Assembly (NCBI RefSeq): GCF_024171865.1
Contig: NZ_JAMTCN010000030.1
Coordinates: forward strand, 1 to 58,665
Source of the DNA: Prauserella aidingensis
GTDB lineage: Bacteria; Actinomycetota; Actinomycetes; Mycobacteriales; Pseudonocardiaceae
DNA length: 58,665 nt
Direction: 5' to 3'
Shown piece by piece: positions 45,946-55,686 of the stretch. How positions within the stretch are numbered: the first letter of the stretch is position 1; each line of letters starts with the position of its first letter. Position numbers and translations under genes: made by a program. The notes under the pieces were generated by a model. That model saw only the letters and a list, made by a program, of their open reading frames with translations. It was not told where the DNA came from and ran no database searches.

Positions 45946-47557
45946 CGTGACGAACCAGGTGCCGCAGTTGACCGGCCACGACGTCGCCGACGACCCGACG
46001 CTGCTGGCCGCGCTGACACGCGAGGGTGCGGACTGGGCGGCCGACGAGGTGCACGAACTCGGCGCGCTCGCGGGCAGCGAACGCGTGCAGGAGTGGGGCA
46101 GGCTGGCGAACGAGAACCCGCCGGCGCTGCGCACCCACGACCGGGTGGGCCACCGCATCGACGAGGTGGAGTTCCACCCGCACTGGCACGACCTGATGGA
46201 CGTCGCCGTCTCCCACGGACTGCACGCCGCACCGTGGCGGGACTCGCGGCCCGGCGCGCACGTGGCGCGGGCGGCGAAGTTCTACGTGTGGAGCCAGAAC
46301 GAGGCGGGCCACACGTGCCCGATCTCGATGACGTACTCGGCCGTGCCGACGTTGCGGCACAGCCCCGAGCTCGCCGACGTCTACGAACCGCTGCTCGCGG
46401 CCCGCGAATACGACTACGGCCTGCGCGTGCCGACGGGTAAACGCGGCCTCATCGCGGGCATGTCGATGACCGAGAAGCAGGGCGGCTCGGACGTGCGCGC
46501 CAACACGACGACCGCGACCCCGGCCGGCGACGGCACGTACGCGCTGACGGGGCACAAATGGTTCACGTCGGCACCGATGTCGGACGTGTTCCTGACGCTC
46601 GCGCAGACCCCGGGCGGGCTGTCGTGTTTCCTGCTGCCGCGCGTGCTGCCGGACGGTTCGCGCAACGCCATCCACCTGCAGCGACTCAAGGACAAGCTGG
46701 GCAACAAGTCGAACGCGTCGGCCGAGATCGAGTACGACGGTGCGATCGGCTGGCTGGTCGGCGAGGAGGGCCGCGGGGTCCGCACGATCATCGAGATGGT
46801 GTCGAACACGCGGCTGGACTGCGTCATCGGCGGGGCCGCGGGGATGCGTTACGGCACGGTACGAGCGGCGCACCACGCGCGGCACCGGTCGACGTTCGGC
46901 ACCCGGCTGGCCGACCACCCGGCGATGGCGAACGTGCTGGCGGATCTGGCCGTCGAGTCGGAGGCGGCGACGCTCGTGGCGATGCGCCTGGCCGGTGCGA
47001 GCGACCGCGCGGCGGCCGACGACGGTGAGGCGGCGTTCCGGCGGCTGGCACTGGCGGTGACGAAGTACTGGGTGTGCAAACGGGCGCCCGCACATGCGGC
47101 CGAGGCGCTGGAATGCCTGGGCGGCAACGGTTACGTCGAGGAGTCGGGCATGCCGCGACTGTTCCGTGAGTCGCCGTTGTCGTCGATCTGGGAGGGTTCG
47201 GGCAACGTCGCGGCGCTGGACACGTTGCGTGCCATGGCGAAGCAGCCGGACTCGGTGGAGGCGCTGGTCGCCGAGCTCGACGCGGCGTCCGGTGTGGACG
47301 GACGACTGGACGAGGCGATCGCCGGGGTGCGCAAGGAGCTCGCCGATCTATCCGATGTGGAGTATCGCGCGCGGAGGCTGGTGGAGCGGCTCGCGCTGGT
47401 GTTGCAGGGTTCGCTGCTGGTGCGCCACGGCGACGAGGCGGTCGCCGACGCGTTCTGCGCCTCGCGATTGGCGGGCGACTGGGGCGCGGCCTTCGGCACC
47501 CTGCCCACGGGTGTCGACACGACCCGCATCCTCACCCGCATCACCCCGACCGAGTGA
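45929..47557 (+). CDS. AidB-like acyl-CoA dehydrogenase
   Basis: A 542-residue flavoprotein of the acyl-CoA dehydrogenase superfamily, closest in motif pattern to AidB/isovaleryl-like members: MSMTEKQGGSDVRANTTTA (FAD-binding strand), KDKLGNKSNASAEIEYDGA, ECLGGNGYVEESGMPRLFRESPLSSIWEGSGNV. AidB binds DNA and protects it from alkylation, but activity as dehydrogenase is also possible; the C-terminal DNA-binding region is not clearly basic. ATG 45929 has TAGGAG upstream and overlaps the TetR gene by 17 bp. Confidence 0.88.
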   Translation: MPATHDVTNQVPQLTGHDVADDPTLLAALTREGADWAADEVHELGALAGSERVQEWGRLANENPPALRTHDRVGHRIDEVEFHPHWHDLMDVAVSHGLHAAPWRDSRPGAHVARAAKFYVWSQNEAGHTCPISMTYSAVPTLRHSPELADVYEPLLAAREYDYGLRVPTGKRGLIAGMSMTEKQGGSDVRANTTTATPAGDGTYALTGHKWFTSAPMSDVFLTLAQTPGGLSCFLLPRVLPDGSRNAIHLQRLKDKLGNKSNASAEIEYDGAIGWLVGEEGRGVRTIIEMVSNTRLDCVIGGAAGMRYGTVRAAHHARHRSTFGTRLADHPAMANVLADLAVESEAATLVAMRLAGASDRAAADDGEAAFRRLALAVTKYWVCKRAPAHAAEALECLGGNGYVEESGMPRLFRESPLSSIWEGSGNVAALDTLRAMAKQPDSVEALVAELDAASGVDGRLDEAIAGVRKELADLSDVEYRARRLVERLALVLQGSLLVRHGDEAVADAFCASRLAGDWGAAFGTLPTGVDTTRILTRITPTE

Positions 47558-47619
47558 CACCCGTCCGGGTGGGCAGCCTGTGCCCCAAGGGCGCAAAGCC
47601 GCCTACCTGCTGAACACGG

Positions 47620-48420
47620 TCAGTAGCCGAGGTCGAGGGTCCAGTACCAGCCGTTCTCGTTGAGGCCGACGCCGAGGGCGGTGACGTCGCAGTCGGTGAT
47701 GTTGGCGCTGTGGGCGTCCTGCGCCATCCAGTTGTCGACGACGGCGCGCGCCGACGTCACGCCCATCGCGAGGTTCTCGGCCGCGGGGTCGTCGTAGCCG
47801 TGCGATTCGACGCGCTCCTCGAAGGACGTGCCGTCGGAGGACTCGTGCGACAGCCTGCCCTGCCGGGACATGTCGTCGCTGTGCGCCTGCGCGGATTCGT
47901 CGAGTTCCGGGGCGACGCTGACGGGGGAGCAGCCCGCGAGGACGCGTTCCTCGTTGACGTACCTGGCGAGCTCCTCGAGTGGCTGGTCGGTGCGGTTGCC
48001 GCTGGTCGTCGTGGGGGCGGTCGTCGGCGAGGCGCTGTCGGAGCCGGACGTCGGCGCACTCGTGGTCGGTGTGGGCGAGTCCTCGGACCGGGTGGTCGTC
48101 GGCTGCTGCGACGACGTGCGGCTCGGTGCGGGATCGACGGTCGTCGTGGTGGGGGACCCACCGGGCAGCGAGACCGACGACGTCGCGGGGGCGGGGCTCG
48201 CGGACCCCGCGGCGCCGGGGCCGCCCGGGTGTCCCGGAGAACCGGTGGACGACGGCTCGGGCGGTTGCCGTTCCAGACCACTGTGCGGACCGGCGACCTG
48301 CGCGGTGTCCGTTGAGTCCGGTTCGAACCACAGCAGGTGACCGCCCACCGCACCCGCGACTCCGACGAGCACGCTGAGCGTCACCAGCGCTGCGCGGTAT
48401 CGAGGGGTCGGGGTAGCCAC
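47620..48420 (-). CDS. CAP-domain (SCP-like) extracellular protein
   Basis: A 266-residue protein. N-terminal hydrophobic segment (ALVTLSVLVGVAGAVGGHLLW) serving as signal or anchor, a long Ser/Thr/Pro-rich linker (about residues 35-145), and a C-terminal CAP domain (LARYVNEERVLAGCSPVSVAPELDESAQAHSDDMSRQ, DGTSFEERVESHGYDDPAAENLAMG). Two Cys (AGCSP and TDCDV) may pair. CAP proteins are common in cell envelopes. GTG 48420 is 8 nt after TAGCTT, so leaderless. Convergent with the AidB-like gene. Confidence 0.9.
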   Translation of the reverse strand: MATPTPRYRAALVTLSVLVGVAGAVGGHLLWFEPDSTDTAQVAGPHSGLERQPPEPSSTGSPGHPGGPGAAGSASPAPATSSVSLPGGSPTTTTVDPAPSRTSSQQPTTTRSEDSPTPTTSAPTSGSDSASPTTAPTTTSGNRTDQPLEELARYVNEERVLAGCSPVSVAPELDESAQAHSDDMSRQGRLSHESSDGTSFEERVESHGYDDPAAENLAMGVTSARAVVDNWMAQDAHSANITDCDVTALGVGLNENGWYWTLDLGY

Positions 48421-48526
48421 GACCGGGCAAGCTACCACCAACGAGTGACTTGGCGAACCGTTCTGTGAGACGGATCAGCCACGCGTCACCGCCGCGGCGC
48501 GCCGGCCTCGCGTGAGGTCTCGACCT

Positions 48527-49108
48527 TCAGCGGGCGGTGTCGACGCGGTCGAAGTTGCGGTACGCGCGGCTCGGCGTCGGCCCGCGCTGCCCCTGGTACT
48601 TGGAACCTGCCTCGCTGGAGCCGTAGGGGTGTTCGGCGGAGCTGGTGAGCCGGAACAGGCACAGCTGGCCGATCTTCATTCCCGGCCACAGGGTGATCGG
48701 CAGGTTGGCGACGTTCGACAGTTCGAGCGTGATGTGGCCGTCGAACCCGGGGTCGATGAACCCGGCGGTCGAGTGCGTCAACAGGCCGAGCCTGCCGAGT
48801 GACGACTTGCCTTCGAGGCGGCCCGCGAGGTCGTCGGGCAGGCTGAAGATCTCGAACGTCGAGCCGAGGACGAACTCGCCGGGGTGCAGGACGAACGGCT
48901 CGCCGTCGGTCTTCTCGACCATCGAGGTGAGTTCGTCCTGCTGCAACGACGGGTCGATGTGCGTGTACTTCGTGTTGTCGAAGACACGGAAGAATCGGTC
49001 GAGGCGCACGTCGATGCTCGACGGTTGGAGCATCTGCGGCCCGTACGGTTCGACGGCGAGGCGGCCTGCGTCGAGCTCCTTGCGGAGGTCGCGGTCACTG
49101 AGCAGCAC
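48527..49108 (-). CDS. dcd: dCTP deaminase
   Basis: A 193-residue trimeric dCTP deaminase/dUTPase-superfamily enzyme that makes dUTP (or dUMP in bifunctional actinobacterial forms) from dCTP. Key motifs: [46 protein letters not shown] with catalytic Glu129, and the C-terminal lid [18 protein letters not shown] 49108 is 7 nt after TAGGGT, predicting a leaderless mRNA. Which of the two reaction types it performs is not settled by sequence inspection. Confidence 0.95.
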   Translation of the reverse strand: MLLSDRDLRKELDAGRLAVEPYGPQMLQPSSIDVRLDRFFRVFDNTKYTHIDPSLQQDELTSMVEKTDGEPFVLHPGEFVLGSTFEIFSLPDDLAGRLEGKSSLGRLGLLTHSTAGFIDPGFDGHITLELSNVANLPITLWPGMKIGQLCLFRLTSSAEHPYGSSEAGSKYQGQRGPTPSRAYRNFDRVDTAR

Positions 49109-49133
49109 GGACCCCACCCTATCGCCGCGCTGT

Positions 49134-50363
49134 TCAGGCCGCGGTGCGCATGTGCCGTGCGTAGGTGCGGTCGATGCGGAACACCGAGCCGAGCCTGCGC
49201 CGGTACTGGGCGCGGCCGAGCTCGCCGATGCGTTCCTGTACCGCTGTCGCGCCGGGCAGGACGCGTCGCACGCTCTCGGCCGCGAAGTTGGCGGCCGCGC
49301 CCGCGAGCACGGCTCCCTGTGCGATCGGGTCGTTCGGCAGGCCGAGGAAGTCGGAGTTGGCCTTGCCGAGTACGAGCCTGCTGACCGAGCCGTGCAGCCG
49401 TACCGAGAGCTGGGCGAGCACGGTGCCGAGGGCGCCGCGTCCCTCGCCGACGCCTTCGTGCGCGGCGAGCAGTGCCGCGGCGAGGCGCTTGGAGTCGTCG
49501 TCGGGGATGAATTCGCTGGTGGCGAGCAGCCAGAGCAGGCGCCACGAGTCGTCCTCGGTGGCGGGGAGGAGTTCGTCGTCGACACCCATGAGCCAGCCGA
49601 CGTAGCGCCACAGGTGGTGGATGTCGGCACGTTCGTCGTCGGTGTAGCGGACACCGAGCAGCTGCATACCCAGGACGTAGACCAGGGAGAACAGCAGGAG
49701 CGTGCCGACGGTCTGGATCTGGTTGACGGGCCGGTCCCAGGCGTCGTAGTCCCAGTCGGGGCGGCGGTTCATGGCGGCGCGCACGTGCGCGTGGACGAGT
49801 CGGACGCGGAGCGCGGAGGCGTAGCCGTGTTCGTGGGTGCGTAGCGCGCCGGGGGTGGTGACGTCGAGCCACCAGTGCGTGGTTTCGACGAGCCGTTTCG
49901 GTGCCATGTCCTCGATGAGCGCACCGGTGCCGACCAGGGGTTTCGTCGCCCTGGACGACAGGTAGCCGCCCATGAGCGCCATGTCGCCGAGGGGGAAGAG
50001 GCCGAGCAGGCCGGTGCGGACGATGGCGCGGGCGCCGGCGTCGATGCGGGCGTGGTCGACCCAGTACGGCGTGGCTTCCACCTGGCGGAAGAACGCGGCC
50101 AGTTCGGCGGGCGGGTCCGGGACGGCGTCGATGCCGTCGGCGAGCGCACGTTCGAAGAGGGCGCGACCCTCGCCGTCGGGGAGGCGTTCGATCAGGGCGA
50201 CGAGGTCGTCGGCGAGCGGGTCGGCCGTCTGGGCGTACTCGCGGAAGGCGTCGAGCTGACGCCGGGTGCCGCGGACGTCACCGGGTGCGTACAGCCGCGT
50301 TGCCAGGCGGAACCCGCCGGTGCGCAGGAACTCGGGCTCGGGCAGTCGCTCGTCGATGCTCAT
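49134..50363 (-). CDS. DUF2236 (MpaB-type) oxygenase-like protein
   Basis: A 409-residue protein of the DUF2236/oxygenase MpaB family. The conserved His-rich heme-site elements are visible: VHAHVRAAM and [22 protein letters not shown]. Also [20 protein letters not shown]. Members include heme-dependent polymer-cleaving oxygenases such as latex-clearing protein; the substrate here is unknown. ATG 50363 follows AAGGAG. The promoter carries an 18-bp perfect palindrome, implying strong regulation. Confidence 0.85.
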   Translation of the reverse strand: MSIDERLPEPEFLRTGGFRLATRLYAPGDVRGTRRQLDAFREYAQTADPLADDLVALIERLPDGEGRALFERALADGIDAVPDPPAELAAFFRQVEATPYWVDHARIDAGARAIVRTGLLGLFPLGDMALMGGYLSSRATKPLVGTGALIEDMAPKRLVETTHWWLDVTTPGALRTHEHGYASALRVRLVHAHVRAAMNRRPDWDYDAWDRPVNQIQTVGTLLLFSLVYVLGMQLLGVRYTDDERADIHHLWRYVGWLMGVDDELLPATEDDSWRLLWLLATSEFIPDDDSKRLAAALLAAHEGVGEGRGALGTVLAQLSVRLHGSVSRLVLGKANSDFLGLPNDPIAQGAVLAGAAANFAAESVRRVLPGATAVQERIGELGRAQYRRRLGSVFRIDRTYARHMRTAA

Positions 50364-50396
50364 CGCATGCTCCTTCGCACGACCCCGTTCAGGTGA

Positions 50397-50414
50397 TGAC
50401 AACAAGTGTTGTCA
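50397..50414. promoter_or_regulatory. 18-bp perfect palindrome in the DUF2236 promoter
   Basis: TGACAACAAGTGTTGTCA has 7-bp arms and a 4-bp center, 34 bp before the ATG on the minus strand. A TTGACG -35 (50437-50432) lies upstream, so it overlaps the -10 region. Looks like a TetR/MarR operator; no candidate regulator is adjacent. Confidence 0.65.
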
Positions 50415-50500
50415 CTTGTGGCCGTGAACGTCAAGCGGCGAGATGAACCGGGGGTGGGGATGACGATCCGCGCGGACGTTGTAAGATCGGTCGGCAACAG

Positions 50501-50574
50501 GCGGATGTAGTTCAATGGTAGAACATCAGCTTCCCAAGCTGAGAACGCGGGTTCGATTCCCGTCATCCGCTCCA
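50501..50574 (+). tRNA. tRNA-Gly (CCC anticodon)
   Basis: A complete cloverleaf: acceptor GCGGATG/CATCCGC, D arm, anticodon loop TTCCCAA with CCC at 50533-50535, T arm GCGGGTTCGATTCCCGT, discriminator T and an encoded CCA (50572-50574). It marks the left end of the integrated element; the integrase gene lies 92 bp beyond. The tRNA 3' end is the probable attachment site. Confidence 0.95.
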
Positions 50575-50579
50575 CGTGG

Positions 50580-50622
50580 AAACCCCCAGGTCACACACCG
50601 TCTGATGTGGACCTGGGGGTTT
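50580..50622. terminator. Hairpin at the tRNA/element junction
   Basis: Perfect 13-bp arms AAACCCCCAGGTC and GACCTGGGGGTTT with a T-rich tail (TTCTGCTTTCTT). It can end the tRNA transcript and, read the other way, the integrase mRNA. Confidence 0.8.
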
Positions 50623-50665
50623 CTGCTTTCTTGATCGACAAGGCCAGCGTGCCATTAACGTGCCA

Positions 50666-51853
50666 TTAGCCGACCGGGGCCGGCTGGCCGGCCCCACCGT
50701 CGCCCGGCTCGTCATCGTCTCCGCCACGCCGTTCGCGGTATTCCTCGACAAGCCCCGAGAGCTGATCGGCGATCCGCTGGCCGGCCTCATCCGTGGCCCG
50801 CTGGTAAATCAGCGCCGCCCGCATGTCGTCGTGTCCCATCCGAGCCATGAGGTCCTTGGTCGACATGCCGGTTTTCGAAGCCCACACGTTGCCCGCGTGC
50901 CGCAGGTCATGGAAGTGCAGGCCCTCCAGCCCGATATCCGCGACAACCTTCGTCCACTTCACGCGCTGGTTGAAGTTCGGCCGGCGGATCGCGTTGCCGG
51001 AACGTTCACCCGTGAACAGCAGCGCCGTAAGTTCCGAGTCGACGTACTCAGCCACGTGTTCCAGCACGTCATCCCGCACCGCGGCCGGAACGATCACCTC
51101 ACGCGCGCCAGCCCGCGACTTTGGCGGCCCCTCGACCAGGCCTTGCCCGCGAACCTCGACGAACTGCCGGCTCACCCGCACCCAGCTCGCATCCTCAGCG
51201 ACGTCACAGCGGCGAAGCGCAGTCGCCTCGCCCCAGCGGAGCGACGTGAAGGCCGTGAGCAGAACCAACGCGCGAAAACGGGCGGGCATCTTGTCGGCGA
51301 GTTGGAACACCTGCGCAATGGACAGCGTTGGACGCTCCGCCGGGCTCTCCTTGTCCGCTCCCCGGATTCGACAGGGATTGCGCTGCAGGATGTTGTCCTC
51401 ATCCACCGCCGTGGTCAGGACCGCACGCAAGAACCGGTACGCCTTGGCCGTGACCGACTGCGACACACCCGAGGACAACCGGCGCGCCCGCCATTGCCGA
51501 ATCACCGCCGTCGACAGCTTGCCCAGCTGGACCCCGCCGAGGTCCGGGGCGACGTGCTTCGTCAACAGCCATTCGTACAGGTCAACGGTGCGCGGGCGTA
51601 GATCCGGACGTTCCTGGATCCATTGCCGGGCGTAGTCGGCGAGCTCGATCTTGCCCTTCTCCGGATCCACCCAGTCGCCTTGATTGATCTGGGTTTCCAC
51701 CATGGCCAACCAGCGCTCAGCGGCACGCCTGGTATCGAAGGTGTACGGCGCCAGCCGCTCGACCCCATCCGGGCCCGGATACCTCGCCTGCCAGCGCTTC
51801 GACGGCAGCTGACGAACGTTGCCGAAACTCCGGCGCCCCTTCTTGTTCGCCAT
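50666..51853 (-). CDS. int: Tyrosine recombinase (element integrase)
   Basis: A 395-residue site-specific recombinase. N-terminal AP2-like arm-binding part (about 1-70), core-binding domain (about 70-165), catalytic domain with Arg (FTSLRWGEATAL, about residue 205), HxxR (HFHDLRHAGN, about 315-319) and the nucleophilic Tyr (AALIYQRAT, about 349). It integrates the element into the tRNA-Gly gene next to which it sits. The ATG overlaps the xis stop (ATGA). Confidence 0.95.
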   Translation of the reverse strand: MANKKGRRSFGNVRQLPSKRWQARYPGPDGVERLAPYTFDTRRAAERWLAMVETQINQGDWVDPEKGKIELADYARQWIQERPDLRPRTVDLYEWLLTKHVAPDLGGVQLGKLSTAVIRQWRARRLSSGVSQSVTAKAYRFLRAVLTTAVDEDNILQRNPCRIRGADKESPAERPTLSIAQVFQLADKMPARFRALVLLTAFTSLRWGEATALRRCDVAEDASWVRVSRQFVEVRGQGLVEGPPKSRAGAREVIVPAAVRDDVLEHVAEYVDSELTALLFTGERSGNAIRRPNFNQRVKWTKVVADIGLEGLHFHDLRHAGNVWASKTGMSTKDLMARMGHDDMRAALIYQRATDEAGQRIADQLSGLVEEYRERRGGDDDEPGDGGAGQPAPVG

Positions 51854-52071
51854 CAGGCAGCACCTCCCAGGTCTCGCAGCACAGAGCTACGAGTCACCGG
51901 CTCGACTCGGCCGGCCTGGACGTAGGCTTCGAGGTCTTCGACGGCGAGTCGGACGTGGGTGCCGATCTTGTGGAAGGCGATACGGCGTTCGGCGATGAGC
52001 CGGCGGACGAACCGGACGGAGGTGCCGAGGTAGGCCGCTGCCTGCTGAACGTCGAGATATGTGGTGTCCAT
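51853..52071 (-). CDS. xis: Excisionase/HTH protein
   Basis: A 72-residue helix-turn-helix protein of the excisionase type: LDVQQAAAYLGTSVRFVRRLIAERRI (HTH), then FHKIGTHVRLAVEDLEAY (wing). It would steer integrase toward excision. ATG 52071, 12 bp from the rep stop; the stop overlaps the int start. Typical of pSAM2-like elements, where xis lies upstream of int. Confidence 0.9.
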   Translation of the reverse strand: MDTTYLDVQQAAAYLGTSVRFVRRLIAERRIAFHKIGTHVRLAVEDLEAYVQAGRVEPVTRSSVLRDLGGAA

Positions 52072-52082
52072 CGGTGCCCCCT

Positions 52083-53819
52083 TCACGCCGCGGCCTGGTC
52101 GGTTGCCGAAAGTTCGGCGGCTTGTCGTGCTTGGTCGTATTGCTGGCGCCATCGGCGTTTCTGGGCGATGGAGTGCAGCAGCAGTTGTGTCCGGTCGGGT
52201 TGTTTCGGGTCGCCGCGCGGGATGGGCACCCACCGGTACCGGCCGTCCGGGTCGTCGGGGGTGTCGAGTTCGGGGGTGGCGCCGACGGCCCCGAGGGTGC
52301 GCATCACGTGCTCGCGCCGTTCGTGGCGGTGTTCGGTGAGGTTCTTGCCCGACCATTTGCGCGAGACGAGGCACCGCCGGCCCCGGTAGCCGAGGGTGGC
52401 CGGCTTGTGTGCCTTGCCCTGACACGCACCGGGCACGAGGCCTTTGCCGGCGTCTTCGGGCTGGATGCCATACAGCAGCCAGTTCGCGCAGCCCTCGGAG
52501 CAGGGTTCCCAGCGCAGCGCGTCGGCGAGCCGGTCGTGGTGGCGCCGCTGGGCGTCGGTGTCGGCCTCGTAGCACGAGTCGAGGTCCTTGGTGAGGTATT
52601 TGACCAGGTAGGACAGGCACTTGCCGGCCTGGTCCGTACCGGCGTTGACGCCCTGAATATCGATGCCGCCGGTACCGAAGCGCACCACGTGGGCGGGTTC
52701 GGCGTCCGGGTCGAAGGTCTCGTCCAGCGCCTCTTCCCACGACCGCAGCTCCTGCCCGGTGTCGGGGTCGACGTAGGCGTCGGTGGCCTCGTCCCACACC
52801 GGCGCATGCTCGGGGCTGTAGACCGGCACGTCATGCACGGGCCACCACACCTGGTGATACGTGGCGGCCGCGACCTGCCGCAGCAGTGCCCGTGGGATGG
52901 TGCCGCGTACCGCGGCGTGCAGGTGCATCGCGAGGCGTTTCTGGGGTTCGACGGCGGCGAAGTACTGCACGTTCCACCCGCACGCCCGCCGCAGGTTCTG
53001 CCAGAACCGGTCGACGAGCTTGCCGAAGTGGATCGCATCGCGCGCCGCCCGCCGGTAGTCGTAACGACCGGGATCGAGGGGCGTGCCGACGATGCCGTCC
53101 TCGCGGTGATGCACCCGCCCGCACCGACAGCGTGTCGGGTGTTCGGGCTTTGTGGACGCCGAGTGCACCGGACCGTACGAATCCAGAGTGAGGGTCAGGA
53201 ACGTCGACGGGCGGAAGACCTTGCCGTCGCCGGTGTCGAAGGCGCGGCCGACGGTGGTGTCGGCGACCTGCCGCCGCGGCAAGTCCGGGGCGTCCTGTCG
53301 GCGGCGGGTCGAGCGCACCGTCCGAGGTTTCTTGTCCTCGACGGGTTCTTTCTCCCCGCGCAGCCCATCAGCTTTGAGCAGGGCGTGCGCGGCCTCGATC
53401 TCGCCGTCGATCTCCTCGGCGGCCCGGTCATCGCCGATACCGACCGCGAGCGCGCGGGCCTCGGTCAAATCGGCGATCTGGCCGAGCGCGGCCCGCTGCT
53501 GCGTCGTGGGTTCCTCGGTCTCGATCTGGGGTTCGTCGGTCAGGTGCCAGCCTTCGCGGGCCTGGTGCATCCGCAGCCGCCGCGCCTTATCGGCACACGA
53601 GGGGCACACCGCGCTCTGGGTGGCCCCGCACGGCACGGGCACGTGGACCTTCTCGCTCGTGGCGGTATCGATGCGTTCGAGCACCATCGGCCGCACACAC
53701 GCGCCCAGCTCTTCGGCCGTGGTTTCGGCCATGTCCTCGAGCGTGGCCGGGATGATCTTCCCGACCGGCGCCGGCAACTCCACGTCCTCAGTCAGCGCAG
53801 TCTCGGTCACAGCGGTCAT
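52083..53819 (-). CDS. Rolling-circle replication initiator (RepSA-like)
   Basis: A 578-residue Rep. Two Cys clusters near the N-terminus (CGATQSAVCPSCADKA, and CRCGRVHH at mid-protein) may bind zinc. The HUH motif AMHLHAAVRG lies near residue 297, and the catalytic-Tyr region CLSYLVKYLTKDL near 404-408, as in RepSA of pSAM2. It nicks a double-strand origin and starts rolling-circle replication of the excised element. GTG/ATG at 53819 overlaps the TraB stop (ATGA). Confidence 0.88.
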   Translation of the reverse strand: MTAVTETALTEDVELPAPVGKIIPATLEDMAETTAEELGACVRPMVLERIDTATSEKVHVPVPCGATQSAVCPSCADKARRLRMHQAREGWHLTDEPQIETEEPTTQQRAALGQIADLTEARALAVGIGDDRAAEEIDGEIEAAHALLKADGLRGEKEPVEDKKPRTVRSTRRRQDAPDLPRRQVADTTVGRAFDTGDGKVFRPSTFLTLTLDSYGPVHSASTKPEHPTRCRCGRVHHREDGIVGTPLDPGRYDYRRAARDAIHFGKLVDRFWQNLRRACGWNVQYFAAVEPQKRLAMHLHAAVRGTIPRALLRQVAAATYHQVWWPVHDVPVYSPEHAPVWDEATDAYVDPDTGQELRSWEEALDETFDPDAEPAHVVRFGTGGIDIQGVNAGTDQAGKCLSYLVKYLTKDLDSCYEADTDAQRRHHDRLADALRWEPCSEGCANWLLYGIQPEDAGKGLVPGACQGKAHKPATLGYRGRRCLVSRKWSGKNLTEHRHERREHVMRTLGAVGATPELDTPDDPDGRYRWVPIPRGDPKQPDRTQLLLHSIAQKRRWRQQYDQARQAAELSATDQAAA

Positions 53820-55336
53820 CAGGCCACGCCTCCGTCGATCGAGTGCAGCACCGGCCCGGGCCGGTAGGTCTGCGCCAGCTGGCGAATGTCGTCATCGGTC
53901 AGATAGCCGGCCCGAACCCGGGTCACGGTGCGGGAGCCGTCTTCGACGACGTAGCCCACGCCGGGCGAGGTGTCGGCGATCTCCTCGCAGCGGGCACCGC
54001 GGTCACGGGCACCGTCGCCGAGGACCATGTCCGGCTGGGACGCTTCGACCAGCCGCAGGCCGATGCGGGTGGGGAACAGGTCGCGCCAGCGGACCACCTC
54101 CTTGCGCGGGTCCTGCAGCGCGCCGATCACATGCATCCCGGGCGCCCGGCCCTTCGTCAGCAGCCGGCCCAGCGCAGCCTCGGCCCGCTTCTGCCGTTTG
54201 GAATCGGAGATGAACGCCGTGACGGAGGCGAGTTCGTCGATGACGACGAGGATGAACGGCATCGACCTCGAGGGCTCCAACGTCCGCGCATAGCCGGCCA
54301 ACAGCGAGGCACGCCGGTCCGCCTCATCGGCCAGGCCTTCCAGGAACGAGACGGCTTCTTCCTCGGCCTCGGTGCCGTCCATGGTGACCAGTTGTCGGAA
54401 CAACTCCCGGCCGAAGCCGAGTTCCATGCCGCCCTTCGGGTCCAGCCCCACGACCTGCACCAGCCCGCCGCGGATTGCCGGGCCGATGCCGGCCAGGATC
54501 GACCAGAGCACCGAGCCCTTACCCGAGCCCGTGGCGCCCGCCAGCAGGGTGTGCGTGCCGAGGAGGTTGACCAGCCAGCGGCCGCCGTCATCGCGCGTGC
54601 CGATCGGCACCGCCGCCAGGTCCACATCGGACCCGGCCGGGGCCGGCGCCTGCACGTGCACCAGCGGGTCGCCGAAGGCCAGGCGCACGAACACCAGACC
54701 CGGCTTGTCCGTCCGCTGGAACTCGCCGGCCAGGCGGGCCTTGACCCAGCAGGTCCAGGACCAGCGCGGCGGATCCACGACCCGTGCCTCACGGGCATGC
54801 ATCGCCTCGACCAGCTCGTCCAGGTGCTCGGCAAGCCGTGCCCGCGTGATGCCGGCCGGAAGTCGGACCGTGAGCACGTCGGCGAACCGGCCGTGCCGGA
54901 TGAACACCACCTTGGGCGCGACCAGCTTCTTGGACCGCTTCTTGGCCGTCAGCCCGGAAGCGACCATCACATCGGCCCACTTCCAGAAATACCGGCGGCG
55001 CCGCATCCACATGCGCCACGGCGAGGCGACCCACACATCGAACGAGGACGGCCACACCAGCAGCCACGCCACCAGCACGCACGCCGCGACGACGACCTGC
55101 ACCGCAGCCACCACATCCAGACCCACGGCCCACGTCCAGACCGCCGGCAGCAGCGCGGCCATCGGCAGCCAGTTGAAGGCCACGAACGTCACGATCACGG
55201 TGGCCACGAAGGCCACCCCGCGGGCCAGCCACACCAGGGCGGCAGCGAGCGAGCCCCACACACCGTCCGGGCGATGCCGGCGAGGGTGGACCTCGATCTC
55301 CTGCCAGCCGGCGTTCTTGTCGATCGTCACCGGCAT
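53819..55336 (-). CDS. FtsK/SpoIIIE-like conjugal DNA translocase (TraB-like)
   Basis: A 505-residue protein. N-terminal membrane region (about residues 25-100, three hydrophobic helices), then the FtsK ATPase domain with Walker A GATGSGKGS (about 266-273) and Walker B FILVVIDELASV. In AICEs a single TraB hexamer moves double-stranded DNA between mycelia, without a type IV system. Coupled to both neighbours by ATGA overlaps. The C-terminus (TYRPGPVLHSIDGGVA) lacks an obvious gamma domain. Confidence 0.93.
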   Translation of the reverse strand: MPVTIDKNAGWQEIEVHPRRHRPDGVWGSLAAALVWLARGVAFVATVIVTFVAFNWLPMAALLPAVWTWAVGLDVVAAVQVVVAACVLVAWLLVWPSSFDVWVASPWRMWMRRRRYFWKWADVMVASGLTAKKRSKKLVAPKVVFIRHGRFADVLTVRLPAGITRARLAEHLDELVEAMHAREARVVDPPRWSWTCWVKARLAGEFQRTDKPGLVFVRLAFGDPLVHVQAPAPAGSDVDLAAVPIGTRDDGGRWLVNLLGTHTLLAGATGSGKGSVLWSILAGIGPAIRGGLVQVVGLDPKGGMELGFGRELFRQLVTMDGTEAEEEAVSFLEGLADEADRRASLLAGYARTLEPSRSMPFILVVIDELASVTAFISDSKRQKRAEAALGRLLTKGRAPGMHVIGALQDPRKEVVRWRDLFPTRIGLRLVEASQPDMVLGDGARDRGARCEEIADTSPGVGYVVEDGSRTVTRVRAGYLTDDDIRQLAQTYRPGPVLHSIDGGVA

Positions 55337-55686
55337 CAGGCAGCCACCCCCGAATCAGCCGCCACCGCCAACGCACGCCGCCAGTAACTGGCCTCCATCT
55401 CGCGGTAACTCTCGGCCCTGCGCTCGGCGTCATGCTCCGCGGAGATCGCCGCGGTGGTGTAGATCCACTGAATGCCGCGCTGATGCGACGTCCAACGCGA
55501 CAGCACGCCCCACCAACGGGCCTCACGTTCGTACAGCTCCGCGATCCGACCCATCTTGCGTGCCGTCCCGCACCGACCAGAGACGCACTTGTTCTGTGCC
55601 TGCACATAGGCGCGCCGCGTGCGCCCCAATCCCTGTTCCACCATGTGCGGGACCGATCCCGGCCCCGCGAAAACCTGGCTGTCCAT
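55336..55686 (-). CDS. AICE accessory protein, hypothetical
   Basis: A 116-residue protein with CVSGRC, then a long amphipathic helix region (RMGRIAELYEREARWWGVLSRW, then AEHDAERRAESYREMEASYW). ATG 55686 has GAGAGGA about 11 nt upstream; a longer start at 55806 overlaps the preceding small ORF region and is less likely. The stop overlaps the traB start. It may be an Spd-type spread protein; unproven. Confidence 0.6.
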   Translation of the reverse strand: MDSQVFAGPGSVPHMVEQGLGRTRRAYVQAQNKCVSGRCGTARKMGRIAELYEREARWWGVLSRWTSHQRGIQWIYTTAAISAEHDAERRAESYREMEASYWRRALAVAADSGVAA

